64,000 nucleotides of DNA from Granulicella arctica (GCF_013410065.1 NZ_JACCCW010000001.1:1979187-2043186); one strand, 5' to 3'; positions 31,000 through 39,856 are shown, counted from the stretch's first letter. The notes: a model not told the origin generated them from the letters alone. Made by a program: numbers and translations.

Positions 31000-31338
31000 T
31001 CAACTCCCTCGATATGTTGTGTAACCGTTCGCCGTCAGCAGCAGCGGTATGTGGTAATGCTGCTCGGGACTTGTAACCGTAAAAGTAATTTCAACCAGTG
31101 GATAGAGACCTTGCAGCTCCTGCGCGGTATAGTAGTCTGCCGTCGCGAAGCGGACGCGGTATGTCCCTGCCGTCAGCTCCTGACCGTCAGGAAGAAGTTG
31201 TTTGCATCGCCCATCCTCGTCTGTCGATGCAGCGTGCAATGTCGTCCATCTACCGCCATCCTCACGCTCCAGCGTCACGCCGATGTGCGCTGCCGGCCTG
31301 CCCTTTGCTGTGTCGAGGATGTGTGTCGAAATGCCCAT
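31000..31338 (-). CDS. hiuH: 5-hydroxyisourate hydrolase (transthyretin-like)
   Basis: A 112-residue enzyme that opens 5-hydroxyisourate to OHCU. Family marks: ISTHILDTAKGRPA at the N-terminus, TYRVRF in the middle, HYHIPLL, and the C-terminal tetrapeptide YRGS that defines HIU hydrolases as opposed to transthyretin. I chose the ATG at 31338, preceded by GGGAGG; an ATG seven codons upstream would overlap uraD. The gene begins 2 bases after the uraD stop. Confidence 0.95.
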   Translation of the reverse strand: MGISTHILDTAKGRPAAHIGVTLEREDGGRWTTLHAASTDEDGRCKQLLPDGQELTAGTYRVRFATADYYTAQELQGLYPLVEITFTVTSPEQHYHIPLLLTANGYTTYRGS

Positions 31339-31340
31339 CG

Positions 31341-31856
31341 TCAATTGCCTCCCAACCATCGCCGCAGACGAAGTTGTGTAATTTGCCGTTGCTGTTCCGC
31401 CGCTTCGTGCAGCTCGGTTGCAGCATCATTGCTCATGCGTGCTTCAAGCAGGCCGAGAATTTCCGTCGCGGACTTGCCGGCAGCGCAGACAATAAAGATA
31501 CGTCCAAAGCGAGCTTCATAGCGATGGTTGGCCGCCTCAAGTGCAAGCTTTGCGGCAGCATCCGGCGAGAGTGCCGTTCGCTGTTCCTGCTCCGACCATC
31601 GCAGTGACTCCGCCGTTGCTTGTTTCTGCGCATGATGCTGGCCGATGCGTGGGTGGCTGTCGAACGCTTCCTGCCATGCAGGTTCCGGTAGTCCAAGCCA
31701 TACCGCATCAGATGCAGTGAACAGCGCATCCCCGTCGGCGAATGGACGCATCGCCGCAAGTCTTTCTGCCCATGCATGAGAGCCGCAGCAGGGAAGTACT
31801 TCGCGTGCTGCCGAGGCTGCATCCAAAGTGTTCCAGCGTGTGAGCGCAGCGTTCAT
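31341..31856 (-). CDS. uraD: OHCU decarboxylase
   Basis: Converts 2-oxo-4-hydroxy-4-carboxy-5-ureidoimidazoline to (S)-allantoin. 171 all-helical residues with the family motifs CCGSHAW (catalytic His near residue 27), SHPRIGQ (about 67-73) and YEARFGRIFIVCAAGKSA. Start codon overlaps the allantoinase stop (ATGA), so translation is coupled. Confidence 0.93.
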   Translation of the reverse strand: MNAALTRWNTLDAASAAREVLPCCGSHAWAERLAAMRPFADGDALFTASDAVWLGLPEPAWQEAFDSHPRIGQHHAQKQATAESLRWSEQEQRTALSPDAAAKLALEAANHRYEARFGRIFIVCAAGKSATEILGLLEARMSNDAATELHEAAEQQRQITQLRLRRWLGGN

Positions 31857-33208
31857 TGGTGTACCCCTGGTATGGCGCGGCCCCGAACTTCAGGCATTAT
31901 GTCGCCATCGCGAAAGACGGGCTCACCACGCAGGTATGTTGCATGTACGACACCGCGAACCGTCTCTCCGAGATAAGGCGATACTGGATGCCGATAGTGC
32001 AGCCTGTCCTTGGTGATGACGAACTCTGCCTCTGTGTCGAAGACGATGAAATTCGCTTCACGCCCGCTTATAAGGCTTCCTGCCTGATCATCGATGCCTG
32101 CGAGCACGGCGGGAGCGTGGCTCATCCATCGCGCAATATCGTCCAGCGTAAATTCTCGCCGCGCACACTCTGTCCAGATCACAGGAAGCGCGATCGACAG
32201 ACTCGCAATGCCGCCCCACGCCAGGTCGAATCGTCCCGTATCCAATCGCTTCATCTCCGGCGGGCACGGTGAGTGGTCTGTCGCTACCATGTCGATATCG
32301 CCGCAACGCAAGGCTTTCCATAGTGCCTCACGGTTCGCGCGGCTGCGGATCGGAGGTGCACACTTCAGCAGCGTCGCCCCATCGGCAATCTCTTCGGCGG
32401 CGAAGTGCAGGTAGTGCTGACAGGTCTCGACGGTGATCGGCAGCCCTTCGGCCCGCGCTGTTCTCAGATCTTCGAGAGCCTCCGTGCTCGATAGATGCAC
32501 GATATGTAACCGAAACTGATACATACGGCAAAGTCGAATCATTAGCCGTATTGCCTCGACCTCTGCCTCGTCCGGACGCGACGCCAGGTACGTCGCATAG
32601 CTGCGCCAGTCCGCATTCTGCAAACCTGCCGCTGCTCGTTCGATTGGCCCAGCAAGCTCCGCATGCACCAGTAGAGGGAGCCCGGACTGCGCAATCGAAG
32701 GCAGCGCCGCCTCCAACTGCTGCTGGTCGATCATCGTGAAGCCATCGCATCCTGGGTAGATGAGGAAGCACTTGTACCCCGGTACGCCAGCCCGTGCGAG
32801 CGGCAGTAGATGCTCCTGGTTGCCTGCGACCGCACCTCCCCACGATGCCCAGTCAACGAGGCACTGGCCCTCGGCAGCACGCCGCTTTGCTTCGAGCGCC
32901 GCAACGGTGGTCGTTTCAGGCAGACAGTTCAGCGGCATGTCGATCAGCGTGGTGTAACCGCCGGCGGCAGCCGCGCGAGTCGCCGTGGCGAATCCCTCCC
33001 ACTCCGTTCGTCCTGGCTCGTTGATGTGCACATGCGTATCGACGAGTCCTGGTAGGATCGCTGCGTTGCCGTAGTCATGCCGCGTCGCATCGGCAGGAAT
33101 CTCGGAGAGGCCGCACACAGCGCGAATGCGACCCTCTTCGACAAGAAGTGCCGCGGGGCGTGTGCCCTCCGGTGTAACGACGCGATGGGAGATAAAGGCG
33201 TGTGCCAT
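31853..33208 (-). CDS. allB: Allantoinase
   Basis: Cyclic amidohydrolase that hydrolyses allantoin to allantoate, 451 residues. Binuclear metal site: DTHVHINEPGRTEWEG, the carbamylated Lys in GYKCFL, His in VHAE and VHLSS, and Asp in ATDHSPC. It is the first gene of the minus-strand operon that runs to 25483. Only 63 bases separate its start from the divergent guanine deaminase, so both promoters must sit in that space or overlap the genes. No dedicated regulator or ureide transporter gene lies in the window. Confidence 0.95.
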   Translation of the reverse strand: MAHAFISHRVVTPEGTRPAALLVEEGRIRAVCGLSEIPADATRHDYGNAAILPGLVDTHVHINEPGRTEWEGFATATRAAAAGGYTTLIDMPLNCLPETTTVAALEAKRRAAEGQCLVDWASWGGAVAGNQEHLLPLARAGVPGYKCFLIYPGCDGFTMIDQQQLEAALPSIAQSGLPLLVHAELAGPIERAAAGLQNADWRSYATYLASRPDEAEVEAIRLMIRLCRMYQFRLHIVHLSSTEALEDLRTARAEGLPITVETCQHYLHFAAEEIADGATLLKCAPPIRSRANREALWKALRCGDIDMVATDHSPCPPEMKRLDTGRFDLAWGGIASLSIALPVIWTECARREFTLDDIARWMSHAPAVLAGIDDQAGSLISGREANFIVFDTEAEFVITKDRLHYRHPVSPYLGETVRGVVHATYLRGEPVFRDGDIMPEVRGRAIPGVHQ

Positions 33209-33271
33209 ATAATTTGATTATCTGAACATATCACCGTAAGACACTCGCCGTGCGAGAAGGAAACGAGCCGT

Positions 33272-33745
33272 ATGCAGGGCAATCCCATCTTTATGCAACA
33301 AGCCATCGCGTTGGCGACGGAGAACGTCCTCTCCGACCGCGGAGGCCCTTTCGGTGCCGTCATCGTAGGCGACGGCAAGGTCATCGCGACGGGCGTCAAC
33401 CTCGTCACCGCGACCCACGACCCTACCGCCCACGCGGAGGTCACAGCGATCCGCAACGCCTGTGCCGCGCTCAAGAGCTTTCAGTTGACCGGCTGCCAGA
33501 TCTATACCAGTTGCGAGCCGTGCCCGATGTGCCTCGCGGCAATCTATTGGGCACGTTGCGAGGCCATCTTCTACGGTAATACCGCTGCCGACGCAGCTGA
33601 CACAGGCTTCGACGACGACATGCTCTATGACGAGATGACGCGCCCGCATGGGCAGCGCAGAATTACAATCACCAGTCTCCTCCGCGATGAGGCGCTCTCC
33701 AGCTTCTCTGCCTGGAAGGCCCACGCAACCCGTATCGACTACTGA
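33272..33745 (+). CDS. guaD: Guanine deaminase (cytidine-deaminase fold)
   Basis: Zinc deaminase of 157 residues that converts guanine to xanthine. Zinc and catalytic residues are in HAEVTAIR and TSCEPCPMCLAAIYWAR. The C-terminal FDDDMLYDE and FSAWKAHA segments match Bacillus-type GuaD rather than TadA or cytosine deaminase. Divergent from the ureide operon, so it would supply the upstream end of the same purine route. Confidence 0.88.
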   Translation: MQGNPIFMQQAIALATENVLSDRGGPFGAVIVGDGKVIATGVNLVTATHDPTAHAEVTAIRNACAALKSFQLTGCQIYTSCEPCPMCLAAIYWARCEAIFYGNTAADAADTGFDDDMLYDEMTRPHGQRRITITSLLRDEALSSFSAWKAHATRIDY

Positions 33746-33763
33746 CAGGATCAGCGACACACC

Positions 33764-35116
33764 ATGGCACTCAAAAAAGTTTCAAAGAAGAAGGTCGCGC
33801 AGCCCCGCAAGACCGCAGGCACTTCCTCCAGCATCAAAGTGGCGCTCCTCGGCTTCGGAACCGTTGGCAGCGCTGTTGCGCGTGTCCTGAGCGCACGCAA
33901 GTTCTCGGGCATCGAACTTACTCACATCTTCAATCGCAATGCTGAGCGCAAGCGCACCTCTCCCGCAGCCAGGAGCGTGCCGGACTCCGTCCTTTGGACC
34001 GAGTCCATCGAGGAGATTCTCCGCTCCGATGTCGATATCGTCATCGAGCTGATGGGCGGCCTCAACCCCGTCGAAGGATGGTTGCGCAAGGCGCTCACTT
34101 CGGGCAAATCCGTCGTAACGGCGAACAAGCAGCTCATCGCCTATCGCGGCGCGAAGCTCGCCCGCATCGCCGCGCAGCACAACGTCCAACTCGTCTATGG
34201 AGCCGCCGTTGCGGGTGGCGTTCCCGTCATTCCCGGCATGTTGCAGGGGCTCTGCGGCGACCAGATCACGCGTTTGAGCGGTATCGTCAACGGTACCTGC
34301 AACTTCATTCTGAGCCGTATGGAGTCTGGAGCCGCGTACGCTACCGTCCTCGCCGATGCACAGCACGCAGGCTATGCCGAGGCTGATCCCTCCGCCGACG
34401 TAGACGGCTATGATGCTCGCGCCAAGCTCTGCATCCTCTCCCGCATTGCCTTGCACGCCGAGCTTGACCCCGACACCGTTCCCACCCAGAGCATCTCCAC
34501 CGTCGAGGCTATCGACTTCGCCTACGCGAAGGAGCTCAGCTGCACCATCCGGCAGGTCTCTCAGGCCGAACTCGACGGCCGCACCGTCCACGCCCGCGTC
34601 GGACCCATGCTCGTGCCGCTCAGCTCGCCCATCGCCTGGTCGCATGGTACGCAGAATATGGTTGTCGCGACTGGTCGCTTCGGCGGCGACACGGTCTTCT
34701 CCGGCCACGGCGCAGGCGGCGATCCCACAGCCGTTGCCGTCGTCTCGGACCTGCTCGCCGTCGCCCAGCGCTGCGCTACGGTTCAGCTTCCTGTGCGTAA
34801 GCGCAAGGTGACCAGCGACTTCCTCGCACCGCACTACCTGCGCTTCGTCGTTGATGACAAGCCCGGCATCGTCTCCGCCATCTCCGGTGCGCTCGCCAAG
34901 GTCGGTGCCAACATCGATTCGATCTTGCAGCGCCCTGGTCATCCCAAGCACCGGCTGCCATTCGTCGTGACGACCGAGCCCTGCCTCACCTCGACGATTG
35001 AACAGGCCCTGCGCTCCATCGCTCGCATGGACTGCATCCTGGAACCACCGCTCTGCCTCCAGATGCTCACGGTGGATGACAAAGCGGATGATGTTGAGGC
35101 TGTAAAAGAGGAGTAG
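33764..35116 (+). CDS. hom: Homoserine dehydrogenase
   Basis: A 450-residue NAD(P)-dependent enzyme that makes L-homoserine for threonine and methionine. A Lys-rich leader (residues 1-16) precedes the Rossmann domain (GFGTVG at 30-35). NGTCNFIL and the GYAEADPSADVDG substrate segment follow, and a C-terminal ACT domain begins near residue 365 (LRFVVDDKPGIVSAI), which suggests amino-acid feedback. Starts 18 bases after guaD on the same strand. Confidence 0.95.
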   Translation: MALKKVSKKKVAQPRKTAGTSSSIKVALLGFGTVGSAVARVLSARKFSGIELTHIFNRNAERKRTSPAARSVPDSVLWTESIEEILRSDVDIVIELMGGLNPVEGWLRKALTSGKSVVTANKQLIAYRGAKLARIAAQHNVQLVYGAAVAGGVPVIPGMLQGLCGDQITRLSGIVNGTCNFILSRMESGAAYATVLADAQHAGYAEADPSADVDGYDARAKLCILSRIALHAELDPDTVPTQSISTVEAIDFAYAKELSCTIRQVSQAELDGRTVHARVGPMLVPLSSPIAWSHGTQNMVVATGRFGGDTVFSGHGAGGDPTAVAVVSDLLAVAQRCATVQLPVRKRKVTSDFLAPHYLRFVVDDKPGIVSAISGALAKVGANIDSILQRPGHPKHRLPFVVTTEPCLTSTIEQALRSIARMDCILEPPLCLQMLTVDDKADDVEAVKEE

Positions 35117-35122
35117 CGCACC

Positions 35123-36739
35123 ATGCGTCAGATCGTCTCGGCACTTCGTCTCGGCACGCTCGCTGGAGTTTGTCTCCTCGTGCAAGCTGGCAGCGCACAG
35201 AATCCGACGCCGGTCATCACCGCGCCGAATCCACCGAACACTGCGGCCCAGCAGGCGAAGCACTATGTCGTCCTCGTCTCGCTCGACGGCTTTCGCTACG
35301 ACTATCCCACGAAGTACGGCGCGCCACACCTGCTAGCCCTTGGCGCGAAGGGTGCGAGCGCGCCAGACGGGATGCTGCCGTCCTATCCGTCGCTCACCTT
35401 CCCCAACCACCTCGCCATCATCACCGGTCTCTATCCGGAGCACCACGGCATCGTGGGTAACAGCTTCTTCGATCCCTCTCGCGACGCCACCTACGTCTAC
35501 ACGCAATCGAAGACCAATGGCGATGGGAGTTGGTACGGCGGCACGCCCCTCTGGGTGTTGGCCGAGCAGCAGGGAATGCGATCGGCTTGTCTCTTCTGGC
35601 CCGGCTCCGAAGCGGAGATCGGTGGCAAGCGCCCCAGCTATTACCTGAAGTACGACAATGATCTGGACGACGAGAAACGCATCGATCAGGTTATTGCGTG
35701 GCTACAGCTTCCGCTGGAGCAGCGCCCGCACTTCATCACCCTCTACTACCCGAACGTCGATCACGCCGGCCACAACTACGGCCCCGACTCCGATGAGGTC
35801 CGCGCCGCCGTTCACCACCTTGACGACATGATGGGCGATCTCCAGATCAAGCTCGATGCGCTGCACCTGCCCATCGATCTCGTCGTGGTCGCCGATCACG
35901 GCATGGCCGCTCTCAAGCCCGATAACGTGAACCTGTCCGACTTCGCCAACCTGAGCAACTTCCACACCGAAGGATCACTGCTCTATCCCAAGACCGACGC
36001 GGATGCAGCCAAGGCATACGAAGAGTTCAAGGCGCACCCCGATCCGCGCTTCAGCGTCTATCGTCGCGCAGACGTCCCCGCCAACCTGCACTTCAACTCC
36101 AACCCGCGCGAGGGCGATCCGGTCATCGTCCCCAACGGGCCGTACACCATCCGTGCCCACGCCTCGCTCGCAGGAGCAGAGACGCAACTCCACGTCCTGC
36201 GCGGAGGCCACGGCTTCGACCCGCACACCATGCCCGAGATGAAGGCGATCTTCTTCGCAGATGGTCCCGATATCAGGCCAGCCACTACCGTGAAGCCCTT
36301 CGAAAATGTGAATATCTACCCATTTGTCGCAGAGATGTTAGGTCTGACAACACCAGATATTGACGGTAACATTGAGGTTTTGCAGGCTGCTCTTTCTGGT
36401 CAAGAGGAAAATCCAAGGTCCTCCATAGTTGGTAATGTTCTTCCCCCTACTCTTACCCATTCCGTAGAGCCTCATTTCACCAAGGAAGCCTTGAAGGCAA
36501 AGAAAAGCGGTAGCGTCTTGGTTCAATTGTGGGTCGGGCAAGATGGCTTACCCAGTCACCTGCACTTGGTGAAATCTCTGGGGTATGGACTCGATGAAAA
36601 AGCAATGGAGGCCATTAGCAAGTACCGTTTCAAGCCTGCAACAGAGGGTGGTACTCCAGTCACCGTGGTGCTGAATATTGAGGTCAACTTCAAGTACTTT
36701 GATCATGTGTGGGGTCCCTACTTTTCCCGTCAAAACTAA
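35123..36739 (+). CDS. Nucleotide pyrophosphatase/phosphodiesterase (NPP-like) with C-terminal TonB domain
   Basis: A 538-residue exported protein with a signal peptide (about 1-25, ending AGSA). The alkaline-phosphatase-superfamily domain has metal and nucleophile motifs VSLDGFR, YPSLTFPNH (Thr nucleophile), NVDHAGHNYG, VVADHGM and GGHGFD. From about residue 441 a TonB C-terminal-type domain follows (SGSVLVQLWVGQDG, AISKYRFKPA). DNA from about 36300 to the end is clearly more AT-rich than the rest of the gene, so the last 145 codons may come from elsewhere. GAGGAG within the end of hom supports the start. Confidence 0.85.
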   Translation: MRQIVSALRLGTLAGVCLLVQAGSAQNPTPVITAPNPPNTAAQQAKHYVVLVSLDGFRYDYPTKYGAPHLLALGAKGASAPDGMLPSYPSLTFPNHLAIITGLYPEHHGIVGNSFFDPSRDATYVYTQSKTNGDGSWYGGTPLWVLAEQQGMRSACLFWPGSEAEIGGKRPSYYLKYDNDLDDEKRIDQVIAWLQLPLEQRPHFITLYYPNVDHAGHNYGPDSDEVRAAVHHLDDMMGDLQIKLDALHLPIDLVVVADHGMAALKPDNVNLSDFANLSNFHTEGSLLYPKTDADAAKAYEEFKAHPDPRFSVYRRADVPANLHFNSNPREGDPVIVPNGPYTIRAHASLAGAETQLHVLRGGHGFDPHTMPEMKAIFFADGPDIRPATTVKPFENVNIYPFVAEMLGLTTPDIDGNIEVLQAALSGQEENPRSSIVGNVLPPTLTHSVEPHFTKEALKAKKSGSVLVQLWVGQDGLPSHLHLVKSLGYGLDEKAMEAISKYRFKPATEGGTPVTVVLNIEVNFKYFDHVWGPYFSRQN

Positions 36740-36740
36740 A

Positions 36741-36770
36741 AAGTCGGCAGGCCCAAAGGCCTGCCGACTT
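36741..36770. terminator. Bidirectional terminator between convergent genes
   Basis: Perfect 13-base-pair stem (36741-36753 with 36758-36770) and a 4-base loop. On minus it is followed by TTTAGTTTT and on plus by CTTAGTT. It serves the phosphodiesterase gene and the convergent moeZ-like gene. Confidence 0.9.
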
Positions 36771-36785
36771 CTTAGTTCGAATTGT

Positions 36786-38015
36786 CTAGTACTTCGCCAT
36801 CGTCGGATCGATCTTCTCTGCCCAAGCCAGAATCCCGCCCGTCACATTGCTGACATTGGTGAACCTGGCCTGTTTCAGGATGACCGCAGCCTTCTGGCTG
36901 CGCGCACCCGAACGGCAGTGGACGACAACCTCGCGATCCTTCTGCGCAGAGAGTTCGCCGACGCGATTCGCCAGTTCGCCGACCGGAATCAGTGGAGCGC
37001 CGAGGTTCGCAATCGGATACTCATGCGGCTCACGCACATCCAGCACGAAGATATCCTCCTTCGCATCCAGCTTGCGCTTCAGCTCTTCGACCGTGATCTG
37101 AGGAATCCCATCCACGACCGGCTTGTCGGCGACAGCCTTGTTCTGTGCCACTTCGAGCGGTCCATTACCCGTCGGCTTTTCGATGCCGCAGAACTGGTCG
37201 TAGTCGATCAGTTCGGTCACCGTTGGGTTCGGTCCGCACACCGGGCACTCCGGATTCTTGCGCAGCTTCAGCGCGCGGAAGTTCATTCCAAGCGTGTCCA
37301 CCAGCAGCAGGCGTCCAATCAGCGGCTCGCCGATGCCAATAATCAGCTTGATGACCTCCGTCGCCTGGATCACGCCGACGAGTCCCGGCAAAATGCCAAG
37401 CACGCCACCCTCGGCGCACGAGGGAACAAGTCCCGGCGGTGGCGGCTCTGGATACAGGCAGCGATAGCACGGGCCTTCCTTCGTCGCGAAGACGCTGGCC
37501 TGTCCCTCGAACCGGAAGATCGAGCCATACGCGTTTGGCTTGTTCAGCAGCACACACGCATCGTTGACCAGGTAGCGCGTCTGGAAGTTGTCCGTCCCGT
37601 CCGCGATGATGTCGAAGTCCTTGAAGATCTCAAGCGCGTTGGCGCTGGTCAGCATCGTGTTGTACTTGACCACGTTCAGCTTCGGGTTCAGACCCTTCAG
37701 CATGATCTCTGCCGAGTCAACCTTCAGCATGCCGACGGTGCCGGTCGAGTGGATGATCTGCCGTTGCAGGTTGCTGTCGTCGACCGTATCAAAATCGATC
37801 AGTCCTAGCGTGCCGATGCCTGCCGCCGCAAGGTACAGCGCCAGCGGAGAACCTAGGCCGCCCGTGCCCACACACAACACCTTCGCCGCCTTCAGCTTCT
37901 GCTGGCCCTCCATCCCGACCTCGGGAAGAATCAGGTGCCGCGAGTAGCGTGCGATCTCATCGTTTGTCAGCTTCGGAAGTTCTTTTTCTGTTGCCACTTC
38001 GGTTAAAGTTGCCAT
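36786..38015 (-). CDS. moeZ: ThiF/MoeB-type adenylyltransferase with rhodanese domain (MoeZ-like)
   Basis: A 409-residue E1-like enzyme that adenylates the C-terminal glycine of a ubiquitin-like sulfur carrier and then loads sulfur from its rhodanese domain. The N-terminal ThiF domain (about 18-265) has the nucleotide loop GTGGLGSP and zinc pairs CYRCL and CPVCG. The rhodanese domain (about 310-405) has the active Cys in CRSGARS. Downstream of a CysO-like carrier, JAMM protease and CysM, so its likely partner is CysO, although MoaD or ThiS could share it. Confidence 0.9.
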   Translation of the reverse strand: MATLTEVATEKELPKLTNDEIARYSRHLILPEVGMEGQQKLKAAKVLCVGTGGLGSPLALYLAAAGIGTLGLIDFDTVDDSNLQRQIIHSTGTVGMLKVDSAEIMLKGLNPKLNVVKYNTMLTSANALEIFKDFDIIADGTDNFQTRYLVNDACVLLNKPNAYGSIFRFEGQASVFATKEGPCYRCLYPEPPPPGLVPSCAEGGVLGILPGLVGVIQATEVIKLIIGIGEPLIGRLLLVDTLGMNFRALKLRKNPECPVCGPNPTVTELIDYDQFCGIEKPTGNGPLEVAQNKAVADKPVVDGIPQITVEELKRKLDAKEDIFVLDVREPHEYPIANLGAPLIPVGELANRVGELSAQKDREVVVHCRSGARSQKAAVILKQARFTNVSNVTGGILAWAEKIDPTMAKY

Positions 38016-38083
38016 TGCGGTATGCCCTTCGTTTACTTCGAAAATAAATGTGACCCAAACGGATACAAATCAAACCGTTACTG

Positions 38084-38365
38084 TTACGAATTCGCTCCAC
38101 CCGCAATCGACGGGATGATTGTCAGCTCATCCGCATCGGAGGCGGCGGTCTCTTCCTTCGCAGGCAGGTAGCGGATATCGTCGTCGTTCAGATACAGATT
38201 GACGAACGACCGCAGCTTACCCTCCGGGGTAAACAAGTGCTGCCGCATCGCCGGATGTTCCGTTACAAGCTGCTCCAGAGCCGCGCTCACCGTGCTGCCA
38301 TTGGCGCTGATGGTCTCGTGTCCGCCGGTGTACGACCGTAGCGGAGTGGGAATGTGAATCTTCAT
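38084..38365 (-). CDS. cysO: CysO-like ubiquitin-fold sulfur carrier with residues after the diglycine
   Basis: A 93-residue ThiS/MoaD-fold protein, expected to carry a C-terminal thiocarboxylate that gives sulfur to CysM. The diglycine sits at 89-90 but is followed by Ala-Asn-Ser, so the glycine end must be exposed by a protease before adenylation. The JAMM protease gene directly upstream overlaps it in an ATGA arrangement and is the obvious candidate. Confidence 0.88.
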   Translation of the reverse strand: MKIHIPTPLRSYTGGHETISANGSTVSAALEQLVTEHPAMRQHLFTPEGKLRSFVNLYLNDDDIRYLPAKEETAASDADELTIIPSIAGGANS

Positions 38366-38829
38366 GCCTGTCCTCTTTCCTTTTCTTTTGCTGCCATGTC
38401 GATCTGGATACTTTCATCCTCAAAGCGCTTGTCGTCCTCGCTTGTGCCGGTCAGCAGAAACGAGTTCGTCAGTACGGCCTTGCCCTTCTCCACGCTCGTA
38501 ATGATGTACGAACAGGCCAGCCAGTGCGCCTCAGCGATATCCGTCTGCGACCACTGCGCCGGATGATCCGGATGCGAGTGGTAGAAGCCTACGATGTCGA
38601 GCCCCAGCCCGCGTGCCTGCCGTTGGATCTTTACCAGCTCCTGCGGCGCGATGTTGTAGCGGTTGTGCGCGGAGTCCGTGCGCGTGTTGCCTGCTCGCAC
38701 AATCTGGCGCACATGGTTGCCGGCACCGGCCTCGTTCTTGCCGAGCAGGACGCCGCAACACTCATGGGGATACGTCTCCTCGCCATGTGCTCGCAACGCC
38801 TCATACTCTGCATAATGAATCCGCAACAT
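38362..38829 (-). CDS. mec: Mec-like JAMM/Mov34 metalloprotease
   Basis: A 155-residue zinc isopeptidase. In Mycobacterium the homologue releases cysteine from the CysO-Cys adduct. The JAMM signature is complete: Glu23 (PHECCGVLLG), His84 and His86 (YHSHP), Ser94 and Asp97 (WSQTD). The start at 38829 has AGGAGG seven bases upstream, placed at the end of cysM; a longer in-frame extension upstream is only cysM read in another frame. Here it may also trim the Ala-Asn-Ser tail of the CysO precursor. Confidence 0.9.
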   Translation of the reverse strand: MLRIHYAEYEALRAHGEETYPHECCGVLLGKNEAGAGNHVRQIVRAGNTRTDSAHNRYNIAPQELVKIQRQARGLGLDIVGFYHSHPDHPAQWSQTDIAEAHWLACSYIITSVEKGKAVLTNSFLLTGTSEDDKRFEDESIQIDMAAKEKERGQA

Positions 38830-38831
38830 CC

Positions 38832-39767
38832 TTACCCCTCCTGCCAAAATCGTTCGCTCATGTACTTCTCGGCTGAGTCGCAGAGGATCGTCGCGATGAC
38901 TGCTTCGCGGCCCGCCGCCGCGGCCTCTTCGCCGATCTGCAACGCTGCTGCGACTGCCGCCGCCGCCGACACGCCCACCAGAATTCCCTGATTGCGCGCA
39001 AGCCTCTTTGCCATCGAATAGGCAGTCTCCGTTGGCATCTCGATATTCTCGTCCGCGAGCGAAGCGTCGTAGATCTTCGGTACAATCGCCGTCGCCATGT
39101 GCTTCAGTCCTTCGAGCCCGTTGAAGGGCGAGTCCGGCTGCATCGACAGGCAACGAATCCTCGGGTTCAGCTCGCGCAACCGCCGCGTGGTTCCCATGAA
39201 CGTCCCGCTCGTTCCGAGCCCGGCGATGAAGTGCGTCACCTGTCCCTCGGTCTGCTCCCATATCTCGTTTGCTGTCGTGCGGTAGTGCGCTTTCCAGTTC
39301 TCGTCGTTCGAGTACTGGTCCGCATAGTAGTACAGATCCGGCTCGGCGGCCGCCAGCTCACGCGCCTTGCGGATCGCCCCGTCCGAACCATCGGCGGGAT
39401 TCGTCCAGACCACGTTTGCGCCGTAGGCCGAGAGGTACTTCTTCCGCTCCGGTGACACATTCGACGGCATGCACAAGGTCACCGGAAAGCCCAGCGCCGC
39501 TCCCAGCATGGCATATGCGATGCCGGTGTTTCCGCTCGTCGCATCCAGCAGGCCGCGTCCGTCTCCAAGCAGCCCGCGTTGCTGCGCATCCAGAACAATC
39601 GCCGAGGCAGCGCGATCTTTCACCGATCCACCCGGATTGGCCCACTCTGCCTTCCCGAGGATCTGGATCCCCGGCAGGTGCGCGGTCAACCGCTCCAGGC
39701 GGATAAGCGGAGTATTGCCGATACGGTCCAGGGTGCCGTTTCCGAGTGCTTTGGCGGTTGCAATCAT
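38832..39767 (-). CDS. cysM: Cysteine synthase, CysM type
   Basis: PLP-dependent beta-replacement enzyme of 311 residues. Lys50 in NPGGSVKDR binds PLP, TSGNTG holds the substrate carboxylate, and GLGTSGTFMG binds the phosphate of PLP. The cluster with cysO, mec and moeZ points to the route in which O-phosphoserine and CysO-thiocarboxylate are used. Ordinary O-acetylserine/sulfide activity cannot be excluded. First gene of the minus-strand set. Confidence 0.9.
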   Translation of the reverse strand: MIATAKALGNGTLDRIGNTPLIRLERLTAHLPGIQILGKAEWANPGGSVKDRAASAIVLDAQQRGLLGDGRGLLDATSGNTGIAYAMLGAALGFPVTLCMPSNVSPERKKYLSAYGANVVWTNPADGSDGAIRKARELAAAEPDLYYYADQYSNDENWKAHYRTTANEIWEQTEGQVTHFIAGLGTSGTFMGTTRRLRELNPRIRCLSMQPDSPFNGLEGLKHMATAIVPKIYDASLADENIEMPTETAYSMAKRLARNQGILVGVSAAAAVAAALQIGEEAAAAGREAVIATILCDSAEKYMSERFWQEG

Positions 39768-39856
39768 GCAGTTCTAACTCACCTTTATTGCCATCTTCGG
39801 CCCTGCCCGTTGAAGGAGGCCAGCGGATGTGCGACAGTTAACATCGAGTCTAACGT

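Noticed and set aside
33782..35329. Open frame of 515 codons on minus across homoserine dehydrogenase
   Set aside because: Antisense shadow of hom; no motif, no ribosome site.
36678..37808. Open frame of 376 codons on plus across the moeZ-like gene
   Set aside because: Antisense of a clear ThiF/rhodanese protein.
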